NCBI GenBank assembly: GCA_963734275.1
Contig: CAVTGO010000013.1
Location: forward strand, 124,001 to 188,000
Reading direction: 5' to 3'
DNA from: CAVTGO01 sp963734275
GTDB taxonomy: Bacteria > Actinomycetota > UBA4738 > HRBIN12
Length of the DNA: 64,000 bases
Shown: piece by piece, positions 1 to 7,914 of the stretch
Layout of the letters: each line of letters opens with the position of its first letter
Numbering within the stretch: the stretch's first letter is position 1
The notes under the pieces: generated by a model
Told to the model about the DNA's origin: nothing
Databases searched by the model: none
Seen by the model: only the letters and a program-made list of their open reading frames with translations
Program-made: the position numbers and the translations under genes

Positions 1-1
1 G

Positions 2-601
2 CCCGCGCGCGGCATCCCCGAGATGCGGCTCGAGGCCGTCGGCGTCGGGGCCGGGAACCGCGATCCGGCGTCGGTCGCCAACGTCGTCCGGGTGTTGCTC
101 GGGACCGTGACGGAGCCCGTGGGTGCGGGAGACCGGCGACTCGTCGTCGTGGAGGCGAACGTCGACGACCTCTCGCCCGAGCTCGTGCCGGATGCGATCG
201 AGGAGCTCCTCGCGGCGGGCGCGCTCGACGCGTGGTACACGCCCGTCGTGATGAAGCGCGGCCGTCCGGCCGTCACGATCTCAGCGATGTGTGAGCCGGG
301 TGTGCTCGACGGCGTGCGGCGCGCGTTCTTCGAGAGCACCTCGACGCTCGGCGTGCGGATCCACGCGGTCGAACGTCCCGAGCTGGAGCGCCACGTCGTC
401 GAGGTGGACCTCGTCGAAGGCGGCCCGACGATCCGCGTGAAGGTCGGGTTCCTCGATGGACGCTCGGTGAGTGCGAAACCCGAGCACGCCGACATCGTCG
501 AGGCGGCCCGCAAGCTCGACCGGCCGGTCCGCGCCGTGCACGAGGCGGCGTCGGCGCTCGCGAACCGACTCCTGGAGCAGGCGCGTGATCGCCCGCGGTG
601 A
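2..601 (+). CDS. larC: LarC, nickel-pincer cofactor synthesis protein (C-terminal part)
   Basis: C-terminal 200 residues of LarC (DUF111 family), cut by the window edge; the frame is open to base 2 and the first ATG at 23 is internal. LarC inserts nickel, in a CTP-dependent step, into the pyridinium dithiocarboxylate nucleotide made by LarB and LarE. Visible family features are the VVVEANVDDLSPE segment, which opens the C-terminal domain, and the VVMKRGRPA stretch. The gene overlaps larE by 17 bp, so the two are translationally coupled; larB would be expected upstream, outside the window. No lactate racemase or other nickel-pincer enzyme lies in the visible part. The family call is firm because the larE neighbour supports it. 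Confidence 0.9.
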   Translation, partial: PARGIPEMRLEAVGVGAGNRDPASVANVVRVLLGTVTEPVGAGDRRLVVVEANVDDLSPELVPDAIEELLAAGALDAWYTPVVMKRGRPAVTISAMCEPGVLDGVRRAFFESTSTLGVRIHAVERPELERHVVEVDLVEGGPTIRVKVGFLDGRSVSAKPEHADIVEAARKLDRPVRAVHEAASALANRLLEQARDRPR

Positions 602-1394
602 CACGGTGGCGTCGCTGGAGCACCGGATCCGCTCGTATGGGGAGCGAGCGCTCGTGGCGTTCTCGGGCGGCGTGGACTCGTCGCTGGTGCTCGCGCTCGC
701 GGCCCGAGCGCTGACGCCGTCCGCGGTGACGGCGGTCACGGCCGTGTCGCCGAGCTACCCGGCGGGCGAGCTGAAGCTGGCGGGGCGCGTGGCGGCCGGC
801 CTGGGCATCGCGCACCGGACGGTGGAGACCCGTGAGGTGGAACGCGAGGCGTACGCGCGGAACGACGAGATGCGGTGCTACCACTGCAAGGCCGAGCTCT
901 ACGCGACGCTGGCGGCGATCATGTCGGGTGCCGGCGAGGGGGTCGCGGTCCTCGCGGGTGCGAACGCGGACGATCTCGACGATTTCCGGCCGGGTCTGTG
1001 GGCGGGGGAGCGCGCGGGGATCCGTAACCCGCTGCTCGAGGAGCGTGTGGGCAAGGCGGCCGTCCGCCAGATCGCCCGGGGACTCGGGCTCGCGGTGGCC
1101 GACAAGCCGGCGCTCGCCTGCCTGTCGTCGCGCGTCGCCTTGGGGATCCGCATCACGCCCCAGCTCCTCGAGCGGATCGACGCGGCCGAGCGGCTCGTCC
1201 GGGCCCTCGGCTTCGAGGTCGTCCGGGTGCGCCATCGCGGCGACGCGGCCACGATCGAGGTCGAGCACGATGACGTCGATCGCCTGCGCGCGCATCCAGG
1301 GTTCGAGCGCGCCCTCGCGGCGATCCGATCCCTCGGCTGGCCACGCGCCGAGCTCGATCCCGACGGCTACCGCCTCGGCGGCCTCGCCGTGTGA
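585..1394 (+). CDS. larE: LarE, ATP-dependent sulfur transferase for nickel-pincer cofactor
   Basis: 269 residues, full length for LarE. It adenylates and then sulfurates the carboxyl groups of the pyridinium mononucleotide made by LarB. The N-terminal PP-loop motif SGGVDSS (near residue 24) binds ATP. The RCYHCK motif (near residue 98) and the ACLSSR motif (near residue 180) carry the conserved cysteines. The ACLSSR cysteine is the sulfur donor in sacrificial LarE enzymes; some homologues instead use three cysteines to hold an iron-sulfur cluster, and I cannot tell which applies. The GTG at 585 was chosen because it overlaps larC slightly and begins the conserved region; an ATG at 471 in the same frame would overlap larC by more than 130 bp. 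Confidence 0.9.
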   Translation: MIARGDTVASLEHRIRSYGERALVAFSGGVDSSLVLALAARALTPSAVTAVTAVSPSYPAGELKLAGRVAAGLGIAHRTVETREVEREAYARNDEMRCYHCKAELYATLAAIMSGAGEGVAVLAGANADDLDDFRPGLWAGERAGIRNPLLEERVGKAAVRQIARGLGLAVADKPALACLSSRVALGIRITPQLLERIDAAERLVRALGFEVVRVRHRGDAATIEVEHDDVDRLRAHPGFERALAAIRSLGWPRAELDPDGYRLGGLAV

Positions 1395-1441
1395 GCCGCT
1401 CGACCGGGTCTGCTTCCCGCTTCTGCGCGTAGCATCGCCAC

Positions 1442-1888
1442 ATGGTGATCGCGATCGGGGCTCGGGCACCGGATGTCGATGGCGTCGACATCAACGGTCC
1501 TCGCGCCATCGTTTTCTTCAAGGTCTCCTGTGGCACCACGAAGCTCGCGACGCCCGCCGTCGAGCGATTGGCGAGGGCGTACCCGGGCCGGGTCGTCGGC
1601 GTCGGGCAGGACCCGCGCCCCGAGCTGGACGCGTTCGCGCGAGACTTCGACCTGACGCTCCCGCTCGTGCCCGACCTCGCGCCGTTCACGGTCTCCGACG
1701 GGTACGGCATCGTCTCGGCGCCGACCGTCGTCGCGGTCGACGGGGACGGCCTGGTGGCCGACGTGGCCGAATCCTGGGACCGCGACGCATGGAACCGGCT
1801 CTCGGCGACGCTCGCGCAGCTCCTCGGCATCGAGGCGATCCCGGTATCCGAGCCGGGCGACGGGCTCCCGAGCTTCAAACCCGGCTGA
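1442..1888 (+). CDS. Thioredoxin-fold (peroxiredoxin/TlpA-like) protein
   Basis: 148-residue protein with a thioredoxin-like layout: an N-terminal strand reading PRAIVFFKVSCGTTK, a middle segment PELDAFARDFDLTLPLVPD typical of the AhpC/TlpA group, and a SAPTVVAVDGDG segment containing the cis-Pro position. Only one cysteine is present at the active-site position (SCGTTK, near residue 29), so a CxxC dithiol oxidoreductase cycle is not possible. It may be a one-cysteine peroxiredoxin-like enzyme or a redox-inactive member. No signal peptide is seen, so it is probably cytoplasmic. It starts 48 bp after larE on the same strand. Confidence 0.65.
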   Translation: MVIAIGARAPDVDGVDINGPRAIVFFKVSCGTTKLATPAVERLARAYPGRVVGVGQDPRPELDAFARDFDLTLPLVPDLAPFTVSDGYGIVSAPTVVAVDGDGLVADVAESWDRDAWNRLSATLAQLLGIEAIPVSEPGDGLPSFKPG

Positions 1889-2046
1889 ACCACCCGTAAC
1901 GTCCGCTCGGTCTGAGCGGGTCGGTCGTCGGGACCTAGCGCTCCGAGTCGCCTCGGCGGCGCCCATTCTCAGCGTTCGACGTCCTCGGCCGACGGGCCGA
2001 CGCTTCTTCCATCTCGGGCATCGGTCGTCCCGCGCATACTGGCCCG

Positions 2047-2475
2047 ATGACCGGACCGCTCAAGGTGACCCGCTCCGTCGAGATCCCCGCGCGCGAGCTG
2101 AAGTGGCGGTTCAGCCGGTCGTCGGGGCCGGGCGGTCAGTCCGTCAACACGGCCGACTCGCGCGTGGAGCTCAGCCTTGACCTCCAGAAGACCTCGGCGC
2201 TCGGTCCGGTGCAGCGCGCCCGAGTCTTGGAGCGGCTCCGGCGGCGGCTCGTCGACGGCGTGCTCACGGTCGTTGCCTCGGAGCAGCGGTCGCAGCTCCA
2301 GAACCGCGAGGCCGCCCGCGAGCGGCTCGCGAAGATCCTCGCCACCGCCCTCGCGCCGCCGCCGCCTGAACGCCGTCCCACCCGCCCGAAGCAGGGCGCC
2401 GTCGAGCGCCGGCTGGCCGACAAGAAGCGCCGAGGGCGGACGAAGCAGCTCCGCCGCAGCACCGACGACGACTGA
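2047..2475 (+). CDS. arfB: Peptidyl-tRNA hydrolase ArfB (ribosome rescue, RF-1-like)
   Basis: 142 residues, the normal size for ArfB/YaeJ/ICT1. It rescues ribosomes stalled on mRNAs that lack a stop codon. The catalytic GGQ is in SSGPGGQSVNTADSRVEL near residue 30, the place expected in this family. A basic C-terminal tail (from about residue 105, rich in Arg and Lys) is the part that enters the empty mRNA channel. It lacks the codon-recognition domains of RF1 and RF2. ATG at 2047 puts the conserved IPARELKWRFSRSSGPGGQ segment at the right distance from the N-terminus. It stands alone, followed 27 bp later by the aldo/keto reductase gene. Confidence 0.93.
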   Translation: MTGPLKVTRSVEIPARELKWRFSRSSGPGGQSVNTADSRVELSLDLQKTSALGPVQRARVLERLRRRLVDGVLTVVASEQRSQLQNREAARERLAKILATALAPPPPERRPTRPKQGAVERRLADKKRRGRTKQLRRSTDDD

Positions 2476-2502
2476 GTCCGGCTCGCTGATACGGTTCGAC
2501 CC

Positions 2503-3474
2503 ATGCAGACCAAACGGTTGGGACGCGACGGGCCCGAGATCTCGGTGATCGGCTTCGGGGCGTGGGAGGCGGGCAAGAGCTCCGAGTGGGGCGAGCCGCC
2601 GCCCGACGATCAGATCCTGGCGGCGATCTCGTCGGTGTTCGAGACCGGGATCGACTGGATCGACACCGCCGAGGTCTACGGCCGCGGCACCTCCGAGAGG
2701 TTCGTGGCCCGGGCGATCGCCGGCCGCCGGGACCAGATTAGGGTCGCGACGAAGGTCGCGCCCCAGCCCGAGGGCACCGGTTTCCGCGCCGAGCAGGTCG
2801 CGAAGGCCTGTCGCGGGAGCCTGGAGCGACTCGGCACCGATCACATCGACATCTACCAGCTGCACTGGCCCGACGAGTCGGGCGTGCCCGTCGAGGAGAC
2901 CTGGGGCGCGATGGCGCAGCTCGTCGAGGAGGGCCTGGTCCGCGCGATCGGCGTGTCGAACTTCGACCGCGAGCTCTTGGAGCGCTGCCTGGCTGTCCGG
3001 CACATCGACTCGCTGCAGCAGGAATTCTCGATGCTGGCGCTCGCCGACCGCGCGCTGATCCGCTGGTGCGGCGAGCAGGGCATCGGGGTCCTCGCCTACG
3101 GGCCGCTCGCGTACGGCCTGCTGACCGGCGCGATCACGATGGAGACCACGTTCGCAGAGGGCGACTTCCGTGGCAGGGCGGGTGGTGAGGCGTGGCAGAC
3201 GATGTTCGGGCCGGAGGTCCGACAGCGCTCGCTGGAGGTCGTGGATGGGCTCCGCCCGATCGCGGAGCGGCTCGGGTGCTCAGTCGCGCAGCTCGCGCTG
3301 GCATGGGCGTTCCATCAGCCGGGCGTGACGGCGGCGATCGCCGGGAGCCGCAACCCGGCGCACGTGCGCTCGAACGCCGAGGCCGGCGACATCGCGCTCG
3401 ACGAAGGGACGCTCGTCCAGATCGAGGCGGTCCTCGCGCGCGGTCCCACGTACGGCGACGTGAGGCCGTCGTGA
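2503..3474 (+). CDS. Aldo/keto reductase
   Basis: 323-residue TIM-barrel NAD(P)H-dependent oxidoreductase of the aldo/keto reductase family. The tetrad can be followed: Asp in IDTAEVYGRGTSE with its Tyr (near 51-57), Lys in RVATKVAP (near 85), and His in DIYQLHWPD (near 120). The C-terminal AIAGSRNPAHVRSNAEAG segment is the nucleotide-binding region. The subgroup resembles YhdN/Tas-like enzymes; the substrate cannot be inferred. The stop codon overlaps the GTG of the following VOC gene (GTGA), so the two are coupled. Confidence 0.9.
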   Translation: MQTKRLGRDGPEISVIGFGAWEAGKSSEWGEPPPDDQILAAISSVFETGIDWIDTAEVYGRGTSERFVARAIAGRRDQIRVATKVAPQPEGTGFRAEQVAKACRGSLERLGTDHIDIYQLHWPDESGVPVEETWGAMAQLVEEGLVRAIGVSNFDRELLERCLAVRHIDSLQQEFSMLALADRALIRWCGEQGIGVLAYGPLAYGLLTGAITMETTFAEGDFRGRAGGEAWQTMFGPEVRQRSLEVVDGLRPIAERLGCSVAQLALAWAFHQPGVTAAIAGSRNPAHVRSNAEAGDIALDEGTLVQIEAVLARGPTYGDVRPS

Positions 3475-3842
3475 GCACGGTCAACGTTCGGTACATGGTC
3501 CACGACGTCGAAGAGGCCATCGACTTCTACACGGCGCACCTCGGCTTCACGCTCCTGTCGAACGCGGCGCCGGCGTTCGCCGACGTCGTGCGGGGAAACC
3601 TGCGGCTGCTGCTCAGCGGCCCAACGAGCTCGGCCGGCCGCCCGATGCCCGAGGGCCGGCGGCCCGAGCCGGGCGGGTGGAACCGGATCTTGCTCGTGGT
3701 CGACGACCTGGCGGCGGAGGTCGAGCGCCTCGGCGCCGCGGGGGTCTCGTTCCGCAACGACGTGGTGAACGGCCCGGGCGGCTCGCAGATCCTGCTCGTG
3801 GATCCATCTGGCAACCCGGTCGAGCTGTTCCAGAACCGCTGA
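3471..3842 (+). CDS. VOC family (glyoxalase/dioxygenase-fold) protein
   Basis: 123-residue single VOC domain protein: the first beta-alpha-beta unit reads VNVRYMVHDVEEAIDFYTAHLGF and the second ILLVVDDLAAEVERLGAAGV, ending in LVDPSGNPVELFQ, which carries the usual C-terminal metal-ligand Glu. The His at the usual first metal position is not obvious, so enzymatic activity is uncertain. GTG at 3471 overlaps the aldo/keto reductase stop and starts the VOC fold exactly; longer upstream readings would extend inside that gene. The function could be detoxification, antibiotic binding or a lyase; nothing here decides. Confidence 0.8.
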   Translation: MSTVNVRYMVHDVEEAIDFYTAHLGFTLLSNAAPAFADVVRGNLRLLLSGPTSSAGRPMPEGRRPEPGGWNRILLVVDDLAAEVERLGAAGVSFRNDVVNGPGGSQILLVDPSGNPVELFQNR

Positions 3843-3929
3843 CGCCGCGGTTCGAGCCGAGACAACGCCGGCTTCCGCGTCCCGGCGCTAGGATGCGCGG
3901 GATCGGTCAGCGAAGCGAAGGAGGCGGAC

Positions 3930-4256
3930 GTGGGGGCGATGGCAGCTCTGATCGCACCGGGGAAGCTGGAGGAGTGGGAGGCCTGGGTGGCCGAGTTGAA
4001 CGGCGCGCGCAAGGCCGAGTTCGACGACATGAACGAGCGGTTCGACGTCACCGAGCATCGCGCGTGGCTCCAGCAGTCGCTCGACGGGCAGAACACGGTC
4101 ATCGCGGTCTGGGACGGGCCGGGCGGCGACGAGTTCTTGGGCAAGGTCATGACCTCGGACCACGAGTTCGACGGGTGGTTCCGCGAGAAGATCGCCGAGA
4201 TCCATGGCATCGACCTGTCCGCCCCGCCGCCTCCGCCCGCGGCGCGATGGCTGTAG
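3930..4256 (+). CDS. Small conserved protein, possibly DUF6176-like
   Basis: 108 residues, acidic and soluble, with no signal peptide. The N-terminal segment IAPGKLEEWEAWVAELNGARKAEF and the middle segment NTVIAVWDGPGGDEF look like an alpha-beta barrel of the kind found in DUF6176 proteins, but the match is from memory and unproven. GTG at 3930 is preceded by a strong Shine-Dalgarno (AAGGAGG at 3919-3925). The tail is proline-rich. It converges with the ABC exporter gene at 4273. Confidence 0.55.
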   Translation: MGAMAALIAPGKLEEWEAWVAELNGARKAEFDDMNERFDVTEHRAWLQQSLDGQNTVIAVWDGPGGDEFLGKVMTSDHEFDGWFREKIAEIHGIDLSAPPPPPAARWL

Positions 4257-4272
4257 GGCGGCGAACGGTCAC

Positions 4273-6096
4273 CTACATCCGCACGTTGCCGAGCCAGCTC
4301 CGATAGAGCCCGGCGTACGTCCCGCCGGCGCCCACCAGCGACGCGTGCGTGCCACGCTCCACCACGCGCCCGGCGTCGAACACGAAGATCGTGTCGGCCC
4401 CCTCGGCCGTCGAGAGCCGGTGCGCGATCGTGATCGTCGTCCGGCCCGCCGACAGCCGCCGCAGCGCCTCCGAGATCCGCCGCTCGGTCGCCGGGTCCAC
4501 CGCGCTCGTGGCCTCGTCGAGGATCAGCAGCCCCGGGTTCCCGATCTGCGCCCGCGCGAGCGACACCAGCTGGCGCTCGCCGACCGAGAGCGACTCGCCT
4601 CGCTCGCCGACGCGTGTCTCGAGCCCCGCCGCGAGCCCCTCGACCCAGCCGCCGAGTCCGAGCTCCTCGAACGCGGCCTCGGTCTCGCGGTCGGTTGCGC
4701 CCTCGCGGCCGGCGCGGACGTTCTCGCGCACGGTGACGTCGAACAGGAAGCCGTCCTGCGGCACCATCCGGATCGCGCGCTGGCGCGACGCGCGCGCGAC
4801 CTGACGCAGATCCACGCCCTCGACCTCGATGCGGCCGGTCACCGGGTCGGCGAGCCGCGTCAGGAGCTTGCAGAACGTGGTCTTGCCCGAGCCGGTCTCG
4901 CCCACGACCGCGACGTGCGCCCCCGCCGGCACCTCGAGCGACACGTCGCATACGACCAGCGGGCCGCCGCCGTAGCGGTACGAGACCTCGGAGGCGCGGA
5001 CGCCGAGCGGACCCGGCGGCACCTCGGCGCCGGGCGAGGGCTCCACGATCTCGATCGGCATCTCCAGCAGCGCGAGGATCTTGCGCCAGCCGCTGATGGC
5101 GGTCTGCGTGTCTGCGTAGATCTCGGGCAGGTCCGTGAAGGTGTGGATGAACACGTCGGCCAGGAACAGGAAGGCCGCCACCCGGCCGAAGGTCAGCCCC
5201 CAGTCGGGACCGAACGTCGCGCCGGTGAAGATCACGACCGAGAGCGACACGCCCCAGAAGATCGTGGCCATCGGGAACATCGTCGCCGTGCGGAAGTGCG
5301 CGAGGACCTGCGCGTCGTACCGGTCCCTGATCGCCCGCTTCACGCGGCGGTCCACGCGGTCCTCGAGCCCGTACGCGCGGACGACGGCCGCGCCCATCAC
5401 ACTCTCGGAGACCTCGGACAGCATCTCGCCGACGCGCACGCGGACCGCGTCGTACGCCGCCGAGAGCGATCCCTGCAGCTTCGCCACGATCAGCAACAGC
5501 GGCCCCACCATCAGCACGACCGGGATCGCGAGCTGCCACGAGTACACGAGCATCAGCACCAGCGCGCCGAGGATCATCGCGAACGAAACGATCCACGCGA
5601 TGCCGCCCCACTCGGTGAACTTCGACAGCGTGTCGACGTCGGCGGTCACCCTGGCGACGTAGACGCCGCGGCGCTCGCCCGACTGCGCCGCGATCGACAG
5701 CCGGTGGATGTGCTCGAACCCGCGGACGCGGAGCTCCATCAGGGCCTCCTCGGAGGCGCGCGCGAGGCGGCGCGCCGCGGCCCGGCCGGCGAGGTACGCC
5801 ATGCCGACCAGCGCGAGCGACACGCCGCAGATCCCGAACACGAACGCGGGCCGGAATCCGCCGTCGAAGCCGTGGTCGAAGATCTGCTGGATCAGGATCG
5901 GCGTCACGAGGTTGGCGACCGTGGCCGCGAGCGAGACGACCACCGTGAAGCCGAGGCCCTTCCGAAGGGCCGGGCTCACGCGCAGGCCCTCCTTCAGCAC
6001 GCTCCACGCGCCGCGCAGGTGCGCGGGGACCGGCAGGTCCTCCTCGGACTCGGCGGCGAGCGGCGTCTCCTCCTCGGTCGCGGTCGCCGTGCTCAT
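4273..6096 (-). CDS. Heterodimeric ABC exporter, subunit with consensus Walker B
   Basis: 607 residues: an ABC transmembrane domain (about residues 40-360, six helices) and a nucleotide-binding domain with Walker A GETGSGKTT (near 400), signature LSVGERQ (near 504), Walker B LLILDEATSA with catalytic Glu (near 527) and H-loop His (IAHRLST, near 558). The signature motif is degenerate (LSVGE instead of LSGGQ), whereas Walker B and H-loop are intact. This is the pattern of the subunit that supplies the catalytic Glu in heterodimeric exporters of the TM287/288 or LmrCD type. ATG at 6096 overlaps the stop of the partner gene (ATGA). Substrate unknown; lipid or drug export are usual roles. Confidence 0.9.
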   Translation of the reverse strand: MSTATATEEETPLAAESEEDLPVPAHLRGAWSVLKEGLRVSPALRKGLGFTVVVSLAATVANLVTPILIQQIFDHGFDGGFRPAFVFGICGVSLALVGMAYLAGRAAARRLARASEEALMELRVRGFEHIHRLSIAAQSGERRGVYVARVTADVDTLSKFTEWGGIAWIVSFAMILGALVLMLVYSWQLAIPVVLMVGPLLLIVAKLQGSLSAAYDAVRVRVGEMLSEVSESVMGAAVVRAYGLEDRVDRRVKRAIRDRYDAQVLAHFRTATMFPMATIFWGVSLSVVIFTGATFGPDWGLTFGRVAAFLFLADVFIHTFTDLPEIYADTQTAISGWRKILALLEMPIEIVEPSPGAEVPPGPLGVRASEVSYRYGGGPLVVCDVSLEVPAGAHVAVVGETGSGKTTFCKLLTRLADPVTGRIEVEGVDLRQVARASRQRAIRMVPQDGFLFDVTVRENVRAGREGATDRETEAAFEELGLGGWVEGLAAGLETRVGERGESLSVGERQLVSLARAQIGNPGLLILDEATSAVDPATERRISEALRRLSAGRTTITIAHRLSTAEGADTIFVFDAGRVVERGTHASLVGAGGTYAGLYRSWLGNVRM

Positions 6097-7871
6097 CGCT
6101 CGCCTCGCTCGTAGGCGCGGACCATCGCCTCGTAGCCGCGCTGGGTGGCCATCAGCTCCTCGTGCGAGCCGGTCGCGCGGATCCGTCCGTCCTCCAGGTA
6201 GAGCACGCGGTCGGCCAGGCGGATCGTCGAGAGGCGGTACGCGATCACGATCAGCGTCGTGCGCAGCTCGCGGCGCAGGCCCGAGAGGATCTCGGCCTCG
6301 ATCGTCGGGTCCACGGCGCTCGTGGCGTCGTCCAGGATCAGCACGCGCGGCTCGCGCACCAGTGCGCGGGCGAGGGCCACCCGTTGGCGCTCGCCGCCCG
6401 AGAGCGTGTGACCACGCTCGCCGAGGATGGTGTCGAACCCCTTCGGCAGCGCGCGCACGAACCGGTCGGCCTGCGCGATCGTCGCGGCGCGCTCGGCCTG
6501 CTCGCGCGTGACGCCCGAGTCGAGCGCGATGTTCTCGGCAACGGTGTTCAGGAACAGGAAGCTCTCCTGGAACACGACGGAGGCGGCTCGGCGGAGCGAC
6601 GCCGGGTCGGCGTGGCGCAGGTTCACGCCGCCGATCAGGACCTCGCCGGCGTCGGGGTCGTCCAGGCGCACGAGCAGCTGCGCGAGCGTCGACTTGCCCG
6701 AGCCCGTCGGACCGACGAGCGCGACCGACTCGTCCGCGTGGACGTGGAGCGTGACCTCGTCGAAGACCCGAGTGCCGCCGAACCCGTACGTGAGGGACTC
6801 GGCGCGGACGTCGAGCGGACCGTCGGGCAGCGGGACCGGCCGCGCCGGGCGCTCGATCGTGACGGGCTGCTCGAGGACCTCGACGACGCGGTCGTGGCCG
6901 ACGACGGCGCGTGGGAGCTCGGACAAGATCCATCCGATGAACCGCATCGGCCACGCGAGCATCCCGAACAGCGTGACCACCTGGACCAGCACACCGAGCG
7001 TGATCGCGCCGGTCGAGACCCGCCACGCGCCCACACCGAGGAGCACCGTCATCGCGAGCGACGGCAGAGCCTCGAGCGCCGGCTCGAACCCGGCGCGGAC
7101 GAAGCCGGCGTCCACCCGCTCCTTTCGGAGCGCCTCGGCCTTCGCGTGCAGGCGTTCGGTCTCGGCGCGCTCGCGGCCGAGGGCCTTGACGACGAGCGCG
7201 CCGTCGATCGACTCGTGCGCGACGGCGGAGACCTCGCCGATCCGCTCCTGCGCCCGCCGGGCCGGGCCCTGCATCCGGCGCGCGAACGAGCGGTTCAGCA
7301 GGGCCATCGCCGGGACCACCAGCAGGCCGACGAGCGCGAGGTACGGGTCGGTCGCGATCAGCGAGCCGAGGGCGAACACGACGAGGAACACCACGCCGAT
7401 CGAGAACGGGATCGGGTACAGCACGTCGATCGAGGCCTCGACGTCCGCCTCCATGTGCGCGAGGAGTTCGCCGGTCGGCTGCGCCCGATGGTAGGAGAGC
7501 GCGAGGTCGCGGTAGCGGTCGGATACGCGGTCGCGGAGCGTGGCGGCGACGGCCGAGCCGGCCACGCCGCTGTAGAACCGGCGGATCCCGATGCCGAGGG
7601 CGCGCAGGGACGCGAGCCCCATCACCGCGCCGATGCCGAGCCAGACGGTGGAGGCCGGGACGCCCTCGGAGCCGAAGGCGGGCCGCAGGACCCGGTCCGT
7701 CACGCGCCCGAGGGCAACCGTCACCGCGACCGAGGCGATCGCGAACACGAACGCCCCGGCCACCGCGACCCCGAACGGGCGTGGGTGCATCCGGACGTAC
7801 GAGACGATCAGGCGGAAGCCCCGGGCGAACAGGCCCTTCGCGTCGAGACGGTCGCGTTCGGCGGTGTCCAT
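6093..7871 (-). CDS. Heterodimeric ABC exporter, subunit with degenerate ATP site
   Basis: 592 residues, transmembrane domain first (about 35-330), then the nucleotide-binding domain with Walker A GPTGSGKST (near 388), canonical signature LSGGERQ (near 490), Walker B VLILDDATSA with Asp in place of the catalytic Glu (near 513), and IAYRLST in which the switch His is replaced by Tyr (near 543). With the neighbouring subunit these changes fall into one composite site (this Walker A/B and H-loop plus the partner's LSVGE), leaving one consensus and one degenerate site, as known for heterodimeric exporters. First gene of the pair; the partner follows by a 4-bp overlap. Confidence 0.9.
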   Translation of the reverse strand: MDTAERDRLDAKGLFARGFRLIVSYVRMHPRPFGVAVAGAFVFAIASVAVTVALGRVTDRVLRPAFGSEGVPASTVWLGIGAVMGLASLRALGIGIRRFYSGVAGSAVAATLRDRVSDRYRDLALSYHRAQPTGELLAHMEADVEASIDVLYPIPFSIGVVFLVVFALGSLIATDPYLALVGLLVVPAMALLNRSFARRMQGPARRAQERIGEVSAVAHESIDGALVVKALGRERAETERLHAKAEALRKERVDAGFVRAGFEPALEALPSLAMTVLLGVGAWRVSTGAITLGVLVQVVTLFGMLAWPMRFIGWILSELPRAVVGHDRVVEVLEQPVTIERPARPVPLPDGPLDVRAESLTYGFGGTRVFDEVTLHVHADESVALVGPTGSGKSTLAQLLVRLDDPDAGEVLIGGVNLRHADPASLRRAASVVFQESFLFLNTVAENIALDSGVTREQAERAATIAQADRFVRALPKGFDTILGERGHTLSGGERQRVALARALVREPRVLILDDATSAVDPTIEAEILSGLRRELRTTLIVIAYRLSTIRLADRVLYLEDGRIRATGSHEELMATQRGYEAMVRAYERGER

Positions 7872-7914
7872 AGGGACACCATGATGCGGGACGGGGCGGG
7901 GCGGCGACCGGCAG

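Noticed and set aside
726..739. GTGAC/GTCAC inverted repeat in larE resembling the 19361/22524 palindromes
   Set aside because: Spacer differs, arms are one base shorter and it is inside coding sequence.
4204..6114. Long open frame on the + strand opposite the ABC exporter (636 codons)
   Set aside because: Antisense shadow of a real gene; Arg/His/Asp-rich composition typical of GC-rich reverse frames and no family resemblance.
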